64,000 nucleotides of DNA from JABAAI01 sp965261955 (GTDB lineage: Bacteria; Spirochaetota; Leptospiria; Leptospirales; Leptonemataceae). Made by a program: the position numbers and the translations under genes. Each line of letters begins with the position of its first letter. Positions within the stretch are counted from its first letter, which is position 1. The notes beneath the pieces were generated by a model. It was given only the letters and a program-made list of their open reading frames with translations. It was not told where the DNA came from and did not search any database. This document shows positions 47,199 through 56,503 of the stretch, piece after piece. The stretch is from positions 124,001-188,000 of the forward strand of contig CBDHEM010000069.1 in NCBI GenBank assembly GCA_965261955.1, given 5' to 3'.

Positions 47199-48630
47199 TT
47201 GATTTGATTTCTGTAATCAATTTACCAATAGCGTCTTTTGCATCCCCTAGATACATCAGGCAATTGGGATAGCCATAAAGTTCATTGCCTATACCTGCAT
47301 AACCCGGATTCAAGCTACGTTTTACAACGATTACAGTTTGTGCCCTGTCTACATTTAGAATGGGCATGCCATAGATAGGACTACTTTCCAAATGACGGGC
47401 TACAGGGTTAGTCACATCATTTGCTCCCACAACTAAGGCCACATCTGTATTGGCAAACTCGTCATTGATAGCATCCATTTCGTACAAACTTTCATAAGGT
47501 ACTTTCGCCTCAGCCAGAAGCACGTTCATATGCCCGGGCATTCGACCCGCAACGGGATGAATGGCATATTTAACGCTACCACCCCTTTTTTCTATAAGTT
47601 CTCCCAATTCATAAACCACGTGCTGTGCCTGAGCAACAGCCATACCATATCCCGGAACAATAATTACCGAACTCACAGAATCAAAAACCATAGCGGTTTC
47701 TTCAACCCCGACTTGCTTCACTACAATTTCTTTTCCATTAACGCTAGTCCCACTAGCTTCTACAGTCGAAGCAGGACCCGTTGTCCCAAAGCCACCCAAA
47801 AGTACATTTATAAGGGAGCGATTCATACTTACACACATAATACGCGTGAGTATAAAACCAGATGCCCCCACAAGAGCCCCTGTAATAATGAGGAGTTTAT
47901 TTCCCAAAACAAAACCTGCCATAGAGGCTGCTATCCCAGAATAAGAATTCAATAAGGAAATCACCACAGGCATATCTGCACCACCAATTGGTATCACAAC
48001 CAGTACACCGATTAGCAAGGAAAGACCCACAAGAAAAAGAACAACGACATTTGCAGTCACACCATCTAGATCCAAATTCACAAACGCAAAAATATATTCT
48101 AGTTTCGTTTTATCCAAACAAAGTAGAGCAATTAGAAAAAACGAAAAGAGAAGAAGCAACGCATTGATAAGATGTTGCCCCCGAAAGACGACACTTTTTT
48201 CACTCACGATTCCCTGTAATTTGCCAAAAGCAATTACTGAGCCTGTAAAGGTAATGCCACCAATAAAAATAGAAAGGCCCGTTGTGATACCCGTGTCAAC
48301 TTCCACAGCCGGATTACGTAAAAAATCTGAACTTGCAATGAGTAGGGATGAAATACCACCAAAGCCATTAAATAGAGCCACCATTTGTGGCATGCCGGTC
48401 ATCTGAACACGCCAAGCCATTACAGCACCCGTAAGAGTTCCTAGGAATATACCGGTAATAATCAATTCATATTCAAGATGATCAATTAAAGTGACTAAAA
48501 TAGCCAAAAACATGCCAAGAGCAGCCAGAAAGTTTCCCTGCCGAGCTGTGCGTACTGCGGTAAGACGCTTGATACCAATAATAAAAAGTATTGCCGCGAG
48601 TAAATAAACGAGATTCTGCCAACTCTGCAT
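47191..48630 (-). CDS. pntB: NAD(P) transhydrogenase beta subunit
   Basis: 479 aa. The N-terminal two-thirds carry about nine membrane spans (proton channel domain II); the C-terminal soluble domain III binds NADP(H): IVPGYGMAVAQAQHVVYEL, IHPVAGRMPGHMNVLLAEA, VVGANDVTNPVARH and LNPGYAGIGNELY are all diagnostic. With PntA it uses the proton gradient to drive NADPH formation. Gene order pntA1-pntA2-pntB (split alpha subunit) is as in many bacteria; 14 bp separate it from pntA2. Confidence 0.97.
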   Translation of the reverse strand: MQSWQNLVYLLAAILFIIGIKRLTAVRTARQGNFLAALGMFLAILVTLIDHLEYELIITGIFLGTLTGAVMAWRVQMTGMPQMVALFNGFGGISSLLIASSDFLRNPAVEVDTGITTGLSIFIGGITFTGSVIAFGKLQGIVSEKSVVFRGQHLINALLLLFSFFLIALLCLDKTKLEYIFAFVNLDLDGVTANVVVLFLVGLSLLIGVLVVIPIGGADMPVVISLLNSYSGIAASMAGFVLGNKLLIITGALVGASGFILTRIMCVSMNRSLINVLLGGFGTTGPASTVEASGTSVNGKEIVVKQVGVEETAMVFDSVSSVIIVPGYGMAVAQAQHVVYELGELIEKRGGSVKYAIHPVAGRMPGHMNVLLAEAKVPYESLYEMDAINDEFANTDVALVVGANDVTNPVARHLESSPIYGMPILNVDRAQTVIVVKRSLNPGYAGIGNELYGYPNCLMYLGDAKDAIGKLITEIKSNG

Positions 48631-48644
48631 TTTATATTTCCACC

Positions 48645-48977
48645 CTATTTGGCTTTTTTACTAACTTTGCTCTTAGGCTTAATAAACATGCGATGCATGC
48701 GATCTGTGACCAAAAACCCACCCACAACATTAATCGTTGCAAAAATCAAAGCCAAAAAACCTAACATAGTACTTAGACCCCATTCATAACCTAAAAAAGA
48801 AATCAAACCATATTCACTGTCTCCCGCACTCACAAGAGCCCCTATAATAGTTATACCAGAAATTGCATTACTTCCAGACATAAGGGGAGTATGCAAAGTG
48901 GGCGGAACTTTGCTAATCAACTCAAAGCCTAAAAAGGCAGCTAGCACAAGTATGTATAATGCAACAATTAATTCCAT
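48645..48977 (-). CDS. pntAB: NAD(P) transhydrogenase alpha subunit part 2
   Basis: 110 aa, the membrane part of the split alpha subunit, with about three to four spans. FELISKVPPTLHTPLMSGSNAISGITIIGAL is the family signature (the VPPTLHTPLMS stretch). It helps form the proton channel with PntB. It follows pntA1 by 141 bp, a gap rich in the tract AAAACCATCGATAAAAGAAAA with no obvious regulatory element. Confidence 0.96.
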   Translation of the reverse strand: MELIVALYILVLAAFLGFELISKVPPTLHTPLMSGSNAISGITIIGALVSAGDSEYGLISFLGYEWGLSTMLGFLALIFATINVVGGFLVTDRMHRMFIKPKSKVSKKAK

Positions 48978-49118
48978 ATGTAGTTACTTCTTCCCATTTT
49001 TTTGTATTTATTCATTAGAGAAAATCATCTATAAAGAGAGAAAACCATCGATAAAAGAAAACCGTCCATAAAAAAGAAAAATAAAGAAAATCAGCCATAG
49101 CTACATTCATACAAGAGA

Positions 49119-50270
49119 TCATAAAAGAGATAGCGTTTCTTTATGAACGACCTTCCCCTTATGAGTAATGAGAGCAGATTTTAGTATTGCATCTTCCGGA
49201 TCAAGCTCTATCTTACTTTCGTCTCTCGTAACATACTCTAAAAGAGCGGCAATATTACGCGCATAAAGCTGGCTTGCATGATAGGGTAAGCTAGCTGGTA
49301 AATTATTTACACCGAGAATCGATACCCCTTGATGTTCCACTATTGCATCCGGTTTAGTGAGTTCACAATTCCCTCCTTGCTCTGCAGCCATATCAACAAT
49401 CACACTACCCGGTTTCATTGCCTCGACCGCTTTACAAGAGACAAGAACAGGTGCTTGTTTCCCCGGGACTAGGGCCGTCGTAATCACAGCATCTGCTTCC
49501 GCTATATGTTTTTCCAATAGTTCTTTTTGCTTAGCGAGGTATTCCGGAGTGACCTCTTTTGCATAACCACCCTCTCCCTCTCCTATTCCATCCTCTTCTT
49601 GAGGTGGTTCTATATAGCGCCCTCCCAAGCTTTCTACTTGTTCTTTTACGGCAAGCCGTACATCAGAAACTTCTACGATGGCACCCAATCGTCGAGCGGT
49701 TGCAATGGCTTGGAGACCAGCTACGCCTGCCCCTATAATAACGATTCTAGCCGGAGTAATCGTTCCCGCAGCACTCATTAACAGAGGAAAAATTTTTTTC
49801 AAATGATTGGCTGCGAGAAGAACTGCCTTGTAGCCACTGAGATTTGTTTGCGAACTCAAGGCATCCATACGCTGAGCACGAGTGATACGGGGAACGGCGT
49901 CCATAGCTAAGATATCTACTCCCTTCTTTGCCCCAGCTTGCGCTATTTCGGGAAAGTTCAGGGGCCAAAAAAAACTAATCCATAAAGACTCTGGTTTCAG
50001 TTCTTTCCATTCCATTTCGCCAGAGCTCATTTTTTCTGGCTTTTGTACCTTTAAGATTACATTTGCTTCTGCGTATACACTCGCTGCATCCTTTTGGATG
50101 CGCACACCAGCATCCCTGTACTCATCGTCTAAAAAGCCAGCAGCAACACCAGCACCACTTTCTAATAATAACTCGTGTCCTTGCTTAGTAATTAGGCGTG
50201 CTGAAGTTTCAGGAGTGGCAGCCACACGGGTTTCCCCCGTTATAATTTCTTTTGGGACACCGACTATCAA
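49119..50270 (-). CDS. pntAA: NAD(P) transhydrogenase alpha subunit part 1
   Basis: 383 aa NAD(H)-binding domain I of the transhydrogenase. The N-terminus VGVPKEIITGETRVAATPE, RITRAQRMDALSSQTNLSGYKAVL and the Rossmann segment VIIGAGVAGLQAIATARRLGA are typical. The start is TTG at 50270 with GGGGAG 10 bp upstream; no better Met lies in frame. The operon continues pntA2-pntB-cysteine synthase. Confidence 0.96.
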   Translation of the reverse strand: MIVGVPKEIITGETRVAATPETSARLITKQGHELLLESGAGVAAGFLDDEYRDAGVRIQKDAASVYAEANVILKVQKPEKMSSGEMEWKELKPESLWISFFWPLNFPEIAQAGAKKGVDILAMDAVPRITRAQRMDALSSQTNLSGYKAVLLAANHLKKIFPLLMSAAGTITPARIVIIGAGVAGLQAIATARRLGAIVEVSDVRLAVKEQVESLGGRYIEPPQEEDGIGEGEGGYAKEVTPEYLAKQKELLEKHIAEADAVITTALVPGKQAPVLVSCKAVEAMKPGSVIVDMAAEQGGNCELTKPDAIVEHQGVSILGVNNLPASLPYHASQLYARNIAALLEYVTRDESKIELDPEDAILKSALITHKGKVVHKETLSLL

Positions 50271-50390
50271 AGTGTGGACATGCTCCCCAATGGGAGGCCT
50301 TCGTCAAGTAAGCTATAAAAGTAAAAAAAATACAAACAGAATCTTTTTATGTTTTTGTGAAATATCTTAGGACCAAATACGAATATTATT

Positions 50391-50732
50391 TCATCCTATT
50401 GCATCCATACCACATTCTCCAGTACGAATACGAATAACATCTACCAATTCTGTAACAAATATTTTTCCATCTCCTATCACCCCTGTTTTCGCTCCCTTGG
50501 ATATGGCATCGACTGTCGCCTTCACAAAAGCATCATTGACGGCTACCTCTACCACAGTTTTTTTTAAGAGATTGATCTCTTGCCTTGCACCCCGATACTC
50601 TTCAGAAAAACCCTTTTGCTGACCACATCCCAAAGCATTCGTCACGGTCATTTTTGTTATCCCTGCCTCAGCAAGGGCACTCTTAACGTCCGCCAATTTA
50701 TGGGGCTGTATAATAGCTTTTATCAGTTTCAT
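50391..50732 (-). CDS. glnB: Nitrogen regulatory protein P-II
   Basis: 113 aa. MKLIKAIIQPHKLADVKSAL, the T-loop with Tyr in EEYRGARQEI, and the C-terminal KTGVIGDGKIFVTELVDVIRIRTGE identify P-II (GlnB/GlnK). It senses 2-oxoglutarate and ATP/ADP and can block AmtB. The C-terminal CGMDAIG differs from the usual EDDAAI. The start is the ATG at 50732, with AAGGAG upstream, not the upstream in-frame ATG at 50759. Next to amt, so it is probably the GlnK-like regulator of this transporter. Confidence 0.95.
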   Translation of the reverse strand: MKLIKAIIQPHKLADVKSALAEAGITKMTVTNALGCGQQKGFSEEYRGARQEINLLKKTVVEVAVNDAFVKATVDAISKGAKTGVIGDGKIFVTELVDVIRIRTGECGMDAIG

Positions 50733-50876
50733 ATGACTAACCTCTCCTTTATATCTCAATAGTTTCTATAACAGTTTTCATAACAGTTTCCACAACGGTT
50801 TTTATAAAATAAAACACACTACTTTCTTACGACACATCTTGATAGCTTTCAAAAAACAGTATAACACCCACCACAC
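50733..50876 (-). promoter_or_regulatory. amt-glnB intergenic region
   Basis: About 140 bp with the imperfect repeats AACAGTTTTCATAACAGTTT and CAACGGTTTTTATAAAAT. It contains the AAGGAG ribosome site of glnB. No clear nitrogen-regulatory (NtrC or sigma54) motif recognised. Confidence 0.3.
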
Positions 50877-52415
50877 TTAACGTAAATCAAAAATTTGAAA
50901 GCCACTGTAAGCTTCTTGTTTATGCTCACTTATATCCAATCCCTTCAATTCCTCTTCTCGACTAACACGCAAACCAAAAACACTGCGTATGATAAAGAAA
51001 AAAATAAATGCAGCAGGGAAAGCGAACAGAAAGACAGCCCCCACACCAAGAAATTGACTCCAAAGATTATGCTCCGCATTATTACTAAAAAGTCCCACAC
51101 AAAGGGTTCCCCAAATGCCACAAACTAAATGAACAGATATGGCACCAACCGGATCATCAAGACGCAACCTATCCAAAAGCAACACAAACAATACAACAAG
51201 CAAGCCTGAACTAAAACCAACAATGATTGCATACAAAACAGAAATACTGTCAGCACCGGCAGTGATCCCAACAAGACCAGCCAACACCCCATTCAAAGAC
51301 ATCGAAAGGTCTGGTTTTCTACTCACTAGACTAGAGAGAAGGGTCGCTCCTAACATACCCGCTGATGCGGCGAGGGCTGTCGTAACCAGAACATAAGAAA
51401 CACTCTGGGGATCAGCAGAGAGCACAGACCCCCCGTTAAAACCAAACCAACCAAACCACAAAAGAAAAACACCAATAGTCGCCAAAGGCATACTAGAACC
51501 CGGAATAGCTCGAATGCTCCCCGAGACATATTTACCAAAGCGAGGCCCTAAGAGCAACACACCAGCCAAGGCCCCCCAACCGCCAACAGAATGCACAATG
51601 GTTGAACCCGCGAAATCATAAAAACCAAGCTCTGACAGAAAACCACCCCCCCATTGCCAACTCCCAACAATAGGATAAACTAGCGTCACATATAGAGCGG
51701 AAAAGATTAAAAAAGAACGTAGTCGGATTCGCTCCGCAACAGATCCAGAAACGATTGTTACACAAGTCGCAGCAAACATAGCTTGAAATAAGAAATCGGT
51801 CCAATAGGTATATCCTGTATTGTAATTTGGAGTGCCCCCTGAAGCCCCTGCATCTACCCCAAACCCAGAAAAGCCAAATACCCCATGAATGAAATTCCAA
51901 TCAGCGGGATACATAAGGTGAAAACCCATTAGGGCATAGCTCAAAAGACCAATTCCAATGATAAGCGTATTCTTAAACAAGATGTTTACAGTATTCTTCG
52001 CCTGTGTGAGACCACTTTCCACCATAGCAAACCCAAGATGCATTATAAATACCAAACAAGCGGCTAGCATCATCCAAAGGTTATTACCCAAAAAAACAGA
52101 TTCATCAAAAAACTTTTCTACAGCCACTGAACTGTATTTACCCTGATCAAAACTCTGCTTAAAAAAGGCTCCCTTCTCTTCACTCGCCCCATTGCTATAA
52201 TGAAAAATAACCTTACCATAGACGGAGGCTTCCTTTTCTTCTTCACCCGACTCATCTACAGCTTGTTTCAAGGCGCTAGCATCAAACTGCCACTCTTGTC
52301 TTACCTGAAGTAACTCATTCTTATCCTGACCTTCAGCTAATAGGCTCCCTACAATAAAAAAGGCACACAGAAGAAAAAAGACTCGGATCAAACTCACTCC
52401 ACACCTCATATTCAT
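50877..52415 (-). CDS. amt: Ammonium transporter Amt with N-terminal periplasmic domain
   Basis: About 512 aa, unusually long. A signal peptide (VFFLLCAFFIVGSLLA) and about 100 residues of charged extracytoplasmic sequence precede the eleven-span Amt core, which has LAACLVFIMHLGFAMVESGL, WQWGGGFLSELGFYDFAGSTIVHSVGGWGAL and the FGWFGFNGGS signature. A His and gate Phe pattern is consistent with ammonia conduction. A C-terminal cytoplasmic tail (GLDISEHKQEAYSGF) is the GlnK-contact region. The start at 52415 has AGGAAAAG upstream; the ATG at 52445 lacks one. Extra N-terminal domain function unknown. Confidence 0.93.
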   Translation of the reverse strand: MNMRCGVSLIRVFFLLCAFFIVGSLLAEGQDKNELLQVRQEWQFDASALKQAVDESGEEEKEASVYGKVIFHYSNGASEEKGAFFKQSFDQGKYSSVAVEKFFDESVFLGNNLWMMLAACLVFIMHLGFAMVESGLTQAKNTVNILFKNTLIIGIGLLSYALMGFHLMYPADWNFIHGVFGFSGFGVDAGASGGTPNYNTGYTYWTDFLFQAMFAATCVTIVSGSVAERIRLRSFLIFSALYVTLVYPIVGSWQWGGGFLSELGFYDFAGSTIVHSVGGWGALAGVLLLGPRFGKYVSGSIRAIPGSSMPLATIGVFLLWFGWFGFNGGSVLSADPQSVSYVLVTTALAASAGMLGATLLSSLVSRKPDLSMSLNGVLAGLVGITAGADSISVLYAIIVGFSSGLLVVLFVLLLDRLRLDDPVGAISVHLVCGIWGTLCVGLFSNNAEHNLWSQFLGVGAVFLFAFPAAFIFFFIIRSVFGLRVSREEELKGLDISEHKQEAYSGFQIFDLR

Positions 52416-52445
52416 CTTTTCCTGACCTCGAAATTTAATACGCAT

Positions 52446-52690
52446 GATGTCTGGTAAATATAAGGCGATGCCGTGTCAAGAAACAACGAAAAATATAGCT
52501 CTTTTTTATCATCATACATCCCAAATGAAACTATGCTATCCCCTGCCTATAGCTGTATAGCACGGTGTATAGCATGGAAAAAAGAAATAGACATTGTGTA
52601 TCCATGTATATCCATACAGAAGACTCCAAAAGAGACTCCAAAAGACATATTGACCTTGATAATAATAACATGGCTCCATAACATGGCACT
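52446..52690. other. Divergent intergenic region amt/tatA
   Basis: About 245 bp between the divergent amt and tatA starts, containing the imperfect repeats TAGCTGTATAGCACGG/TGTATAGCATGG and AGACTCCAAAAGAGACTCC. No clear promoter pair or RNA recognised. Confidence 0.3.
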
Positions 52691-52990
52691 ATGTTCAGTA
52701 GCATAGGCTTACCAGAGATTCTGATTATTTGTATAGCTATCTTGATTTTATTTGGGGGTAGAAAGATTCCTCAGTTAGCACGGGATCTTGGTACGGGTAT
52801 TCGAGAATTTAAGCGCTCTTTAACAAATGCTAAAAATGATATGGATGATATGAGCGATATGGGAGACGTCTTGGTAGAGGAAAATGCCGTCCCTAAAAAT
52901 ACTGTAAAAAGAAGGCCTCTATCCAAAACAGTCAAAAAGACTGGAAAGAAATCCAATAAAAAATCGTATGCCCGTACCCGTAAGGGATAG
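52691..52990 (+). CDS. tatA: Twin-arginine translocase subunit TatA
   Basis: 99 aa. The N-terminal membrane helix and hinge are typical: IGLPEILIICIAILILFGGRKIPQLARDLGTGIREFK, with FGGRKIPQLAR as the TatA/B hallmark and an amphipathic helix. A charged, Lys/Arg-rich C-tail follows. It forms the protein-conducting pore for folded Tat substrates. tatC is 160 bp downstream on the same strand; tatB was not seen. Confidence 0.95.
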   Translation: MFSSIGLPEILIICIAILILFGGRKIPQLARDLGTGIREFKRSLTNAKNDMDDMSDMGDVLVEENAVPKNTVKRRPLSKTVKKTGKKSNKKSYARTRKG

Positions 52991-53150
52991 AAGCATCGTT
53001 TTTATCGCTTTACCTCGTTTATCATTACAAACTATCTTTGGAAAAGGAATGGAGAGAGGGAAAGAAATCATTATGAATGCCACTCTTTTTGCTCATACAC
53101 GCAAAGGGGTTCTTTGTTCTCAATAAAAAGAAAAAGAAGAAGAAGCTGTC

Positions 53151-54014
53151 TTGGCACAAATGATAAAAAGAACAGAACCCTACCCAAATCTTGTTTCCAC
53201 GGCTAAATACCAACCCTTTTCCCGCCATAAAAAACAAAAGAAAAGAAAAAGCACATCCCAACAAAAAAGTAAATCTCCATCCACACCTAAAAAAGAACAG
53301 TATCTGACACTGGGAGAACACCTGGAGGTACTGAGAAAACATCTCATCGTGATTCTCACTATTATTTTTATGTTTAGTATCGTCTCTTTTGTCTATAGTC
53401 GCTCACTACATGAACTTTTCATCATGCCCTACTCCGAATTGACGAATCAAAAGCTCCTTCTACAAAATGTCTATGGCAGTATTGAAGTTCTCATTAAAAT
53501 TAGCATCATGTCTGGAATTAGCTTCTCTCTACCACTTTGCGCTTCCATTGTGTGGCATTTTATCACTCCTGCTTTAAGCCGGAGCCTCGCTTGGTTGGGT
53601 CATGTCAGCGTGGCTGCTTCGGCTCTTTTATTTTGGAGTGGGTTACTTGTAGCATGGTTCTATATTTTCCCACTGGCTCTACGCTTTCTTTTTTCGGATA
53701 TGCTCTTGTATGGTATATCTCCCCAAACGACCGTAGAAAAGTACTACTCTTTTCTATTTTTACTTCACATAGGTTGCGGCCTTGTTTTCCAAATGCCCTT
53801 GCTCACTATACTATTGGGTTGCTTAGGTATATTATCCACTGCTTGGCACAAAAAAAAGTGGAAATATGTTTTTATTGGCACATTACTTTTTTGTGCCTTC
53901 ATCACTCCGCCAGATCCTTTAAGTCAGTTGGTTTTATCTTCTCTTTTACTATTGCTTTATGGTGTTTCTGTCTTTATTGTATGGCTATTCGAAAAAACCC
54001 GCTCCCGCTCATAA
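53151..54014 (+). CDS. tatC: Twin-arginine translocase subunit TatC
   Basis: 287 aa with six membrane spans. LGEHLEVLRKHLIVIL near residue 50 is the conserved TatC N-terminal motif (E-L-R-x-R-L), and FQMPLLTILLGCLGIL with FITPPDPLSQLVL near the end are family signatures. A basic, Ser/Lys-rich N-terminal extension of about 45 residues is unusual. Start uncertain: TTG at 53151 has GAAG 5 bp upstream; ATG at 53160 is an alternative. TatC recognises the twin-arginine signal peptide. Confidence 0.93.
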   Translation: MAQMIKRTEPYPNLVSTAKYQPFSRHKKQKKRKSTSQQKSKSPSTPKKEQYLTLGEHLEVLRKHLIVILTIIFMFSIVSFVYSRSLHELFIMPYSELTNQKLLLQNVYGSIEVLIKISIMSGISFSLPLCASIVWHFITPALSRSLAWLGHVSVAASALLFWSGLLVAWFYIFPLALRFLFSDMLLYGISPQTTVEKYYSFLFLLHIGCGLVFQMPLLTILLGCLGILSTAWHKKKWKYVFIGTLLFCAFITPPDPLSQLVLSSLLLLLYGVSVFIVWLFEKTRSRS

Positions 54015-54286
54015 AAAAGTTTGTTTTTCAGCCATATGATATTTGAAAATTTGCGCCACTTCATTTGAAGGGCCAATTAAAAACCATCGGCGAAAGGGGC
54101 GGGTCGTTCGTAAGGAAGAGACCGTTGTAACATGCCCATGTGAAATAGAGAAAGGGATCGCACAAACGCCATTGGCTTATAGCGTGGGAAACACGCCAAA
54201 GCCAATAGAATGGCCCACTCAAAAGCTCATTAAATCCAAATCTTATGCTAAGACTATAACGAAAAGACTAGACTATGACTAGAGAA
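54015..54286. other. Region between tatC and the barrel pseudogene
   Basis: About 270 bp. A plus-strand ORF of 79 codons (54043-54282) has no recognised features and is not called; the reverse strand has no credible ORF. Nothing else seen. Confidence 0.3.
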
Positions 54287-54975
54287 TTAGTTATAGGTCG
54301 CACTAAAGATTACGCCTAGACTATTGGAGCTAGCAGTATCAGTATGTATATAATTCCCATTGAGACTAGCAGGCATAGCATCCCTCAATTTTATTTCACC
54401 ACCCTTATAGCGATCTCGATGCCAGAAAAGGGCCACACCAAGCCCCCACTCATCGTCCACCCACCATTCTTTGCCTATCGACAATCCCAATCCAAACCCA
54501 TCCCCATCGTAGCTAATGGTTCCACTAGCAGTTCCAATTCCCTGATTGGTAAATTCTTAAACTCAATAGTGGCTCTATGATTCAAACGCAAGACTGGTGC
54601 GATGTAGATGTTATCGGGCAAAAAATAATAACTAAAACCCAATGTTGTCGTAACTATGGAATACTCCCATTTTACTAAATCACCGCGCCCATCTGAAGCT
54701 ACATCTTTTGCATCTAGTTCCACCAAAGACTCAGTACCAACATGGATCATCCAGTTCGGATCTACAGCTCCCCCAATTTGGACACCAGAAAGACCAGTAG
54801 TGAAAAAACTCTTGTTCTTAAGAGACTCCCCCTCCACTACCAGTTGACTATTCCCTTGACCAAGCTGAAAGCGTAAGAAAAAGCCATCGTGGGTTTCTTT
54901 TTCCGCCAACAAGAGACTGGGCACAAGAAGAAACATGGCCACTAAAGCTATTTTCATTTTTTGTATTGTATTCAT
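54287..54975 (-). pseudogene. Outer-membrane beta-barrel gene disrupted by a frameshift
   Basis: Two overlapping reading frames together make one barrel-like protein. Frame 1 (from 54975) encodes a signal peptide (ALVAMFLLVPSLLLA) and strands up to YIAPVLRLNHRATIEFKN, then runs 30 residues to a stop. Frame 2 gives TNQGIGTASGTISYDGDGFG and then GLGLSIGKEWWVDDEWGLGVALFWHRDRY to a terminal SATYN. The switch is near 54555-54560, where adding or losing bases in GAATTTACC restores continuity. Whether it is a real inactivation, phase-switch or a sequencing error cannot be told here. The combined product would be about 230 aa. Confidence 0.75.
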
Positions 54976-55092
54976 ATTTATGAAGCTCCGTTTTTTCGGC
55001 TATCAGCTTTCATAGGGCTCCTTGTGACAAGAAAAAATATGAGTGAAGTTTGGGATATTGTAGACAAAGCGTGCCTCCTGCTGTCATAACAT

Positions 55093-55197
55093 GGGGCTGT
55101 TGTGAAATGTAAATGAGGGCAACTAAAGTACCATGAAACGCTGATTTACGGGATTATGGAGGGTCACTTCCCTTATTACGTATTTTGCCCACAGTCC
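55093..55197. repeat. MITE-like repeat, copy D (105 bp)
   Basis: GGGGCTGTTGTGAAATGTAAA at the left and a CACAGTCC right end; the interior CCATGAAACGCTGATTTACG matches copies A and B. It lies between the barrel pseudogene and DUF1015, in the same orientation as all others. Confidence 0.75.
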
Positions 55198-55232
55198 TAT
55201 AAAAGCCTTTTCAAATACACAATTTACTCAAA

Positions 55233-56489
55233 TCAAAATCGATTCACAATAAAACCCGAATACAATTTAGGCTCAAACCAAGTAGACTTAGGTGGCATTA
55301 CCTGGTCTGCATCTGCAACTTGTAAGAGATCTTTTGTTTTTATGCTTGGTAAACTAAAAGCTACTTTATACTTTCTTTCTCGAATCAACTTTTCTAAACC
55401 AACTTCACCATGAATACCGCCAATGAAAGCGATATTAGGAGAAGTACGAGTATCCGATATACCAAAAATTGGTTCTATAATCTGCTTTTGCAAAAAAGCT
55501 ACAGCTAAAGAGGAAGTCAATTTTTCTATTTTCTCATTTCTTTCTATCTTCCAGGATATTTTGTACCATGTATCTCCCATGTACATGTTCATTTGCCAAT
55601 CTTCTAGTACTCCATATCGGCCTTTCACAATCGAAAACCCCCTTTTGGAAATCTCTTCTAATAAATCTTTTTCTAAAAAACCGTTGCGATTGGCCAATAC
55701 GCGATTGTACGGAAGTATTTGAAGTTGGTTATCCGGAAAAGCAACAGCCAAAAAACGTCCATGAGTACCATCAGTACCATCAGCACCCTGTCCATAGGAA
55801 GGGGAAGGGGAGGACAAATCAGAAGCGTTTACAGCAGACGCAGCTCGATGATGACCATCAGCAATATAAGCAAAATCCAGACTAGACAGATTAGCCTCTA
55901 TACTATGTTTTTCCTCAGAAGCTATACGATAAAAACAATGCTCAGTACCATCCTCTATTTTTATATTATAAATAGCTGTATGTTCATTTGCATAATTTGA
56001 TAAAAACTGGGTTAGATGCTCAGCCTTCTCATGACGATATAGCAAAAAAACGGGACCTGTATGAGCACCCACAACTTGTATATGTCTAGTTCGATCCTTT
56101 TCTTTTTCAGGTCTAGTCAGTTCATGTTTTTTTATTTTGTTGTGAAGGTAATCCTTGCCAGAAAAAAGAGCCACTAGCCCTGTCTGTTCCTTATTTTCTG
56201 AACGTATACGGTAGATATAATAAGATTCTTCTTCATCTTGAATGAGGACTTTCTTTTCCAGAAAATCAGAAAAATTTTTTTTCGCACGCTGATATACCTC
56301 ATCCGCATAAGGGCTCACATCATCTGGAAATTCCAAGTCAGAACGAGTAATACGTAAAAATGAAAATGGTTTGTTTTCAGCCAATGAACGCGCCTCTTCC
56401 CTATCCATAACATCATAGGGAGGACTAATCACTTCCTTTGCTTTTTTCGGATGAGGTCTGATGCCAAAGAAAGGAGATATATCTAACAT
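55233..56489 (-). CDS. DUF1015-family protein
   Basis: About 418 aa. The N-terminal LDISPFFGIRPHPKKAKEV, SPPYDVMDREEARSLAE and SFLRITRSDL are the signature of DUF1015 (PF06245). The phosphate-like IADGHHRAASA motif is near residue 215, and the C-terminal MPPKSTWFEPKLYSGF ends the family. The function of the family is not established; a Ser-phosphoesterase or kinase-like link has been proposed but is unproven. It follows cysQ by 8-14 bp, so co-transcribed with it. Start chosen at ATG 56489; a TTG at 56495 is an alternative. Confidence 0.9.
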   Translation of the reverse strand: MLDISPFFGIRPHPKKAKEVISPPYDVMDREEARSLAENKPFSFLRITRSDLEFPDDVSPYADEVYQRAKKNFSDFLEKKVLIQDEEESYYIYRIRSENKEQTGLVALFSGKDYLHNKIKKHELTRPEKEKDRTRHIQVVGAHTGPVFLLYRHEKAEHLTQFLSNYANEHTAIYNIKIEDGTEHCFYRIASEEKHSIEANLSSLDFAYIADGHHRAASAVNASDLSSPSPSYGQGADGTDGTHGRFLAVAFPDNQLQILPYNRVLANRNGFLEKDLLEEISKRGFSIVKGRYGVLEDWQMNMYMGDTWYKISWKIERNEKIEKLTSSLAVAFLQKQIIEPIFGISDTRTSPNIAFIGGIHGEVGLEKLIRERKYKVAFSLPSIKTKDLLQVADADQVMPPKSTWFEPKLYSGFIVNRF

Positions 56490-56503
56490 GTTCAAAAACT
56501 ATA

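Noticed and set aside
54043..54282. 79-codon plus-strand ORF after tatC
   Set aside because: No ribosome site, no recognised motif and no supporting context; likely chance.
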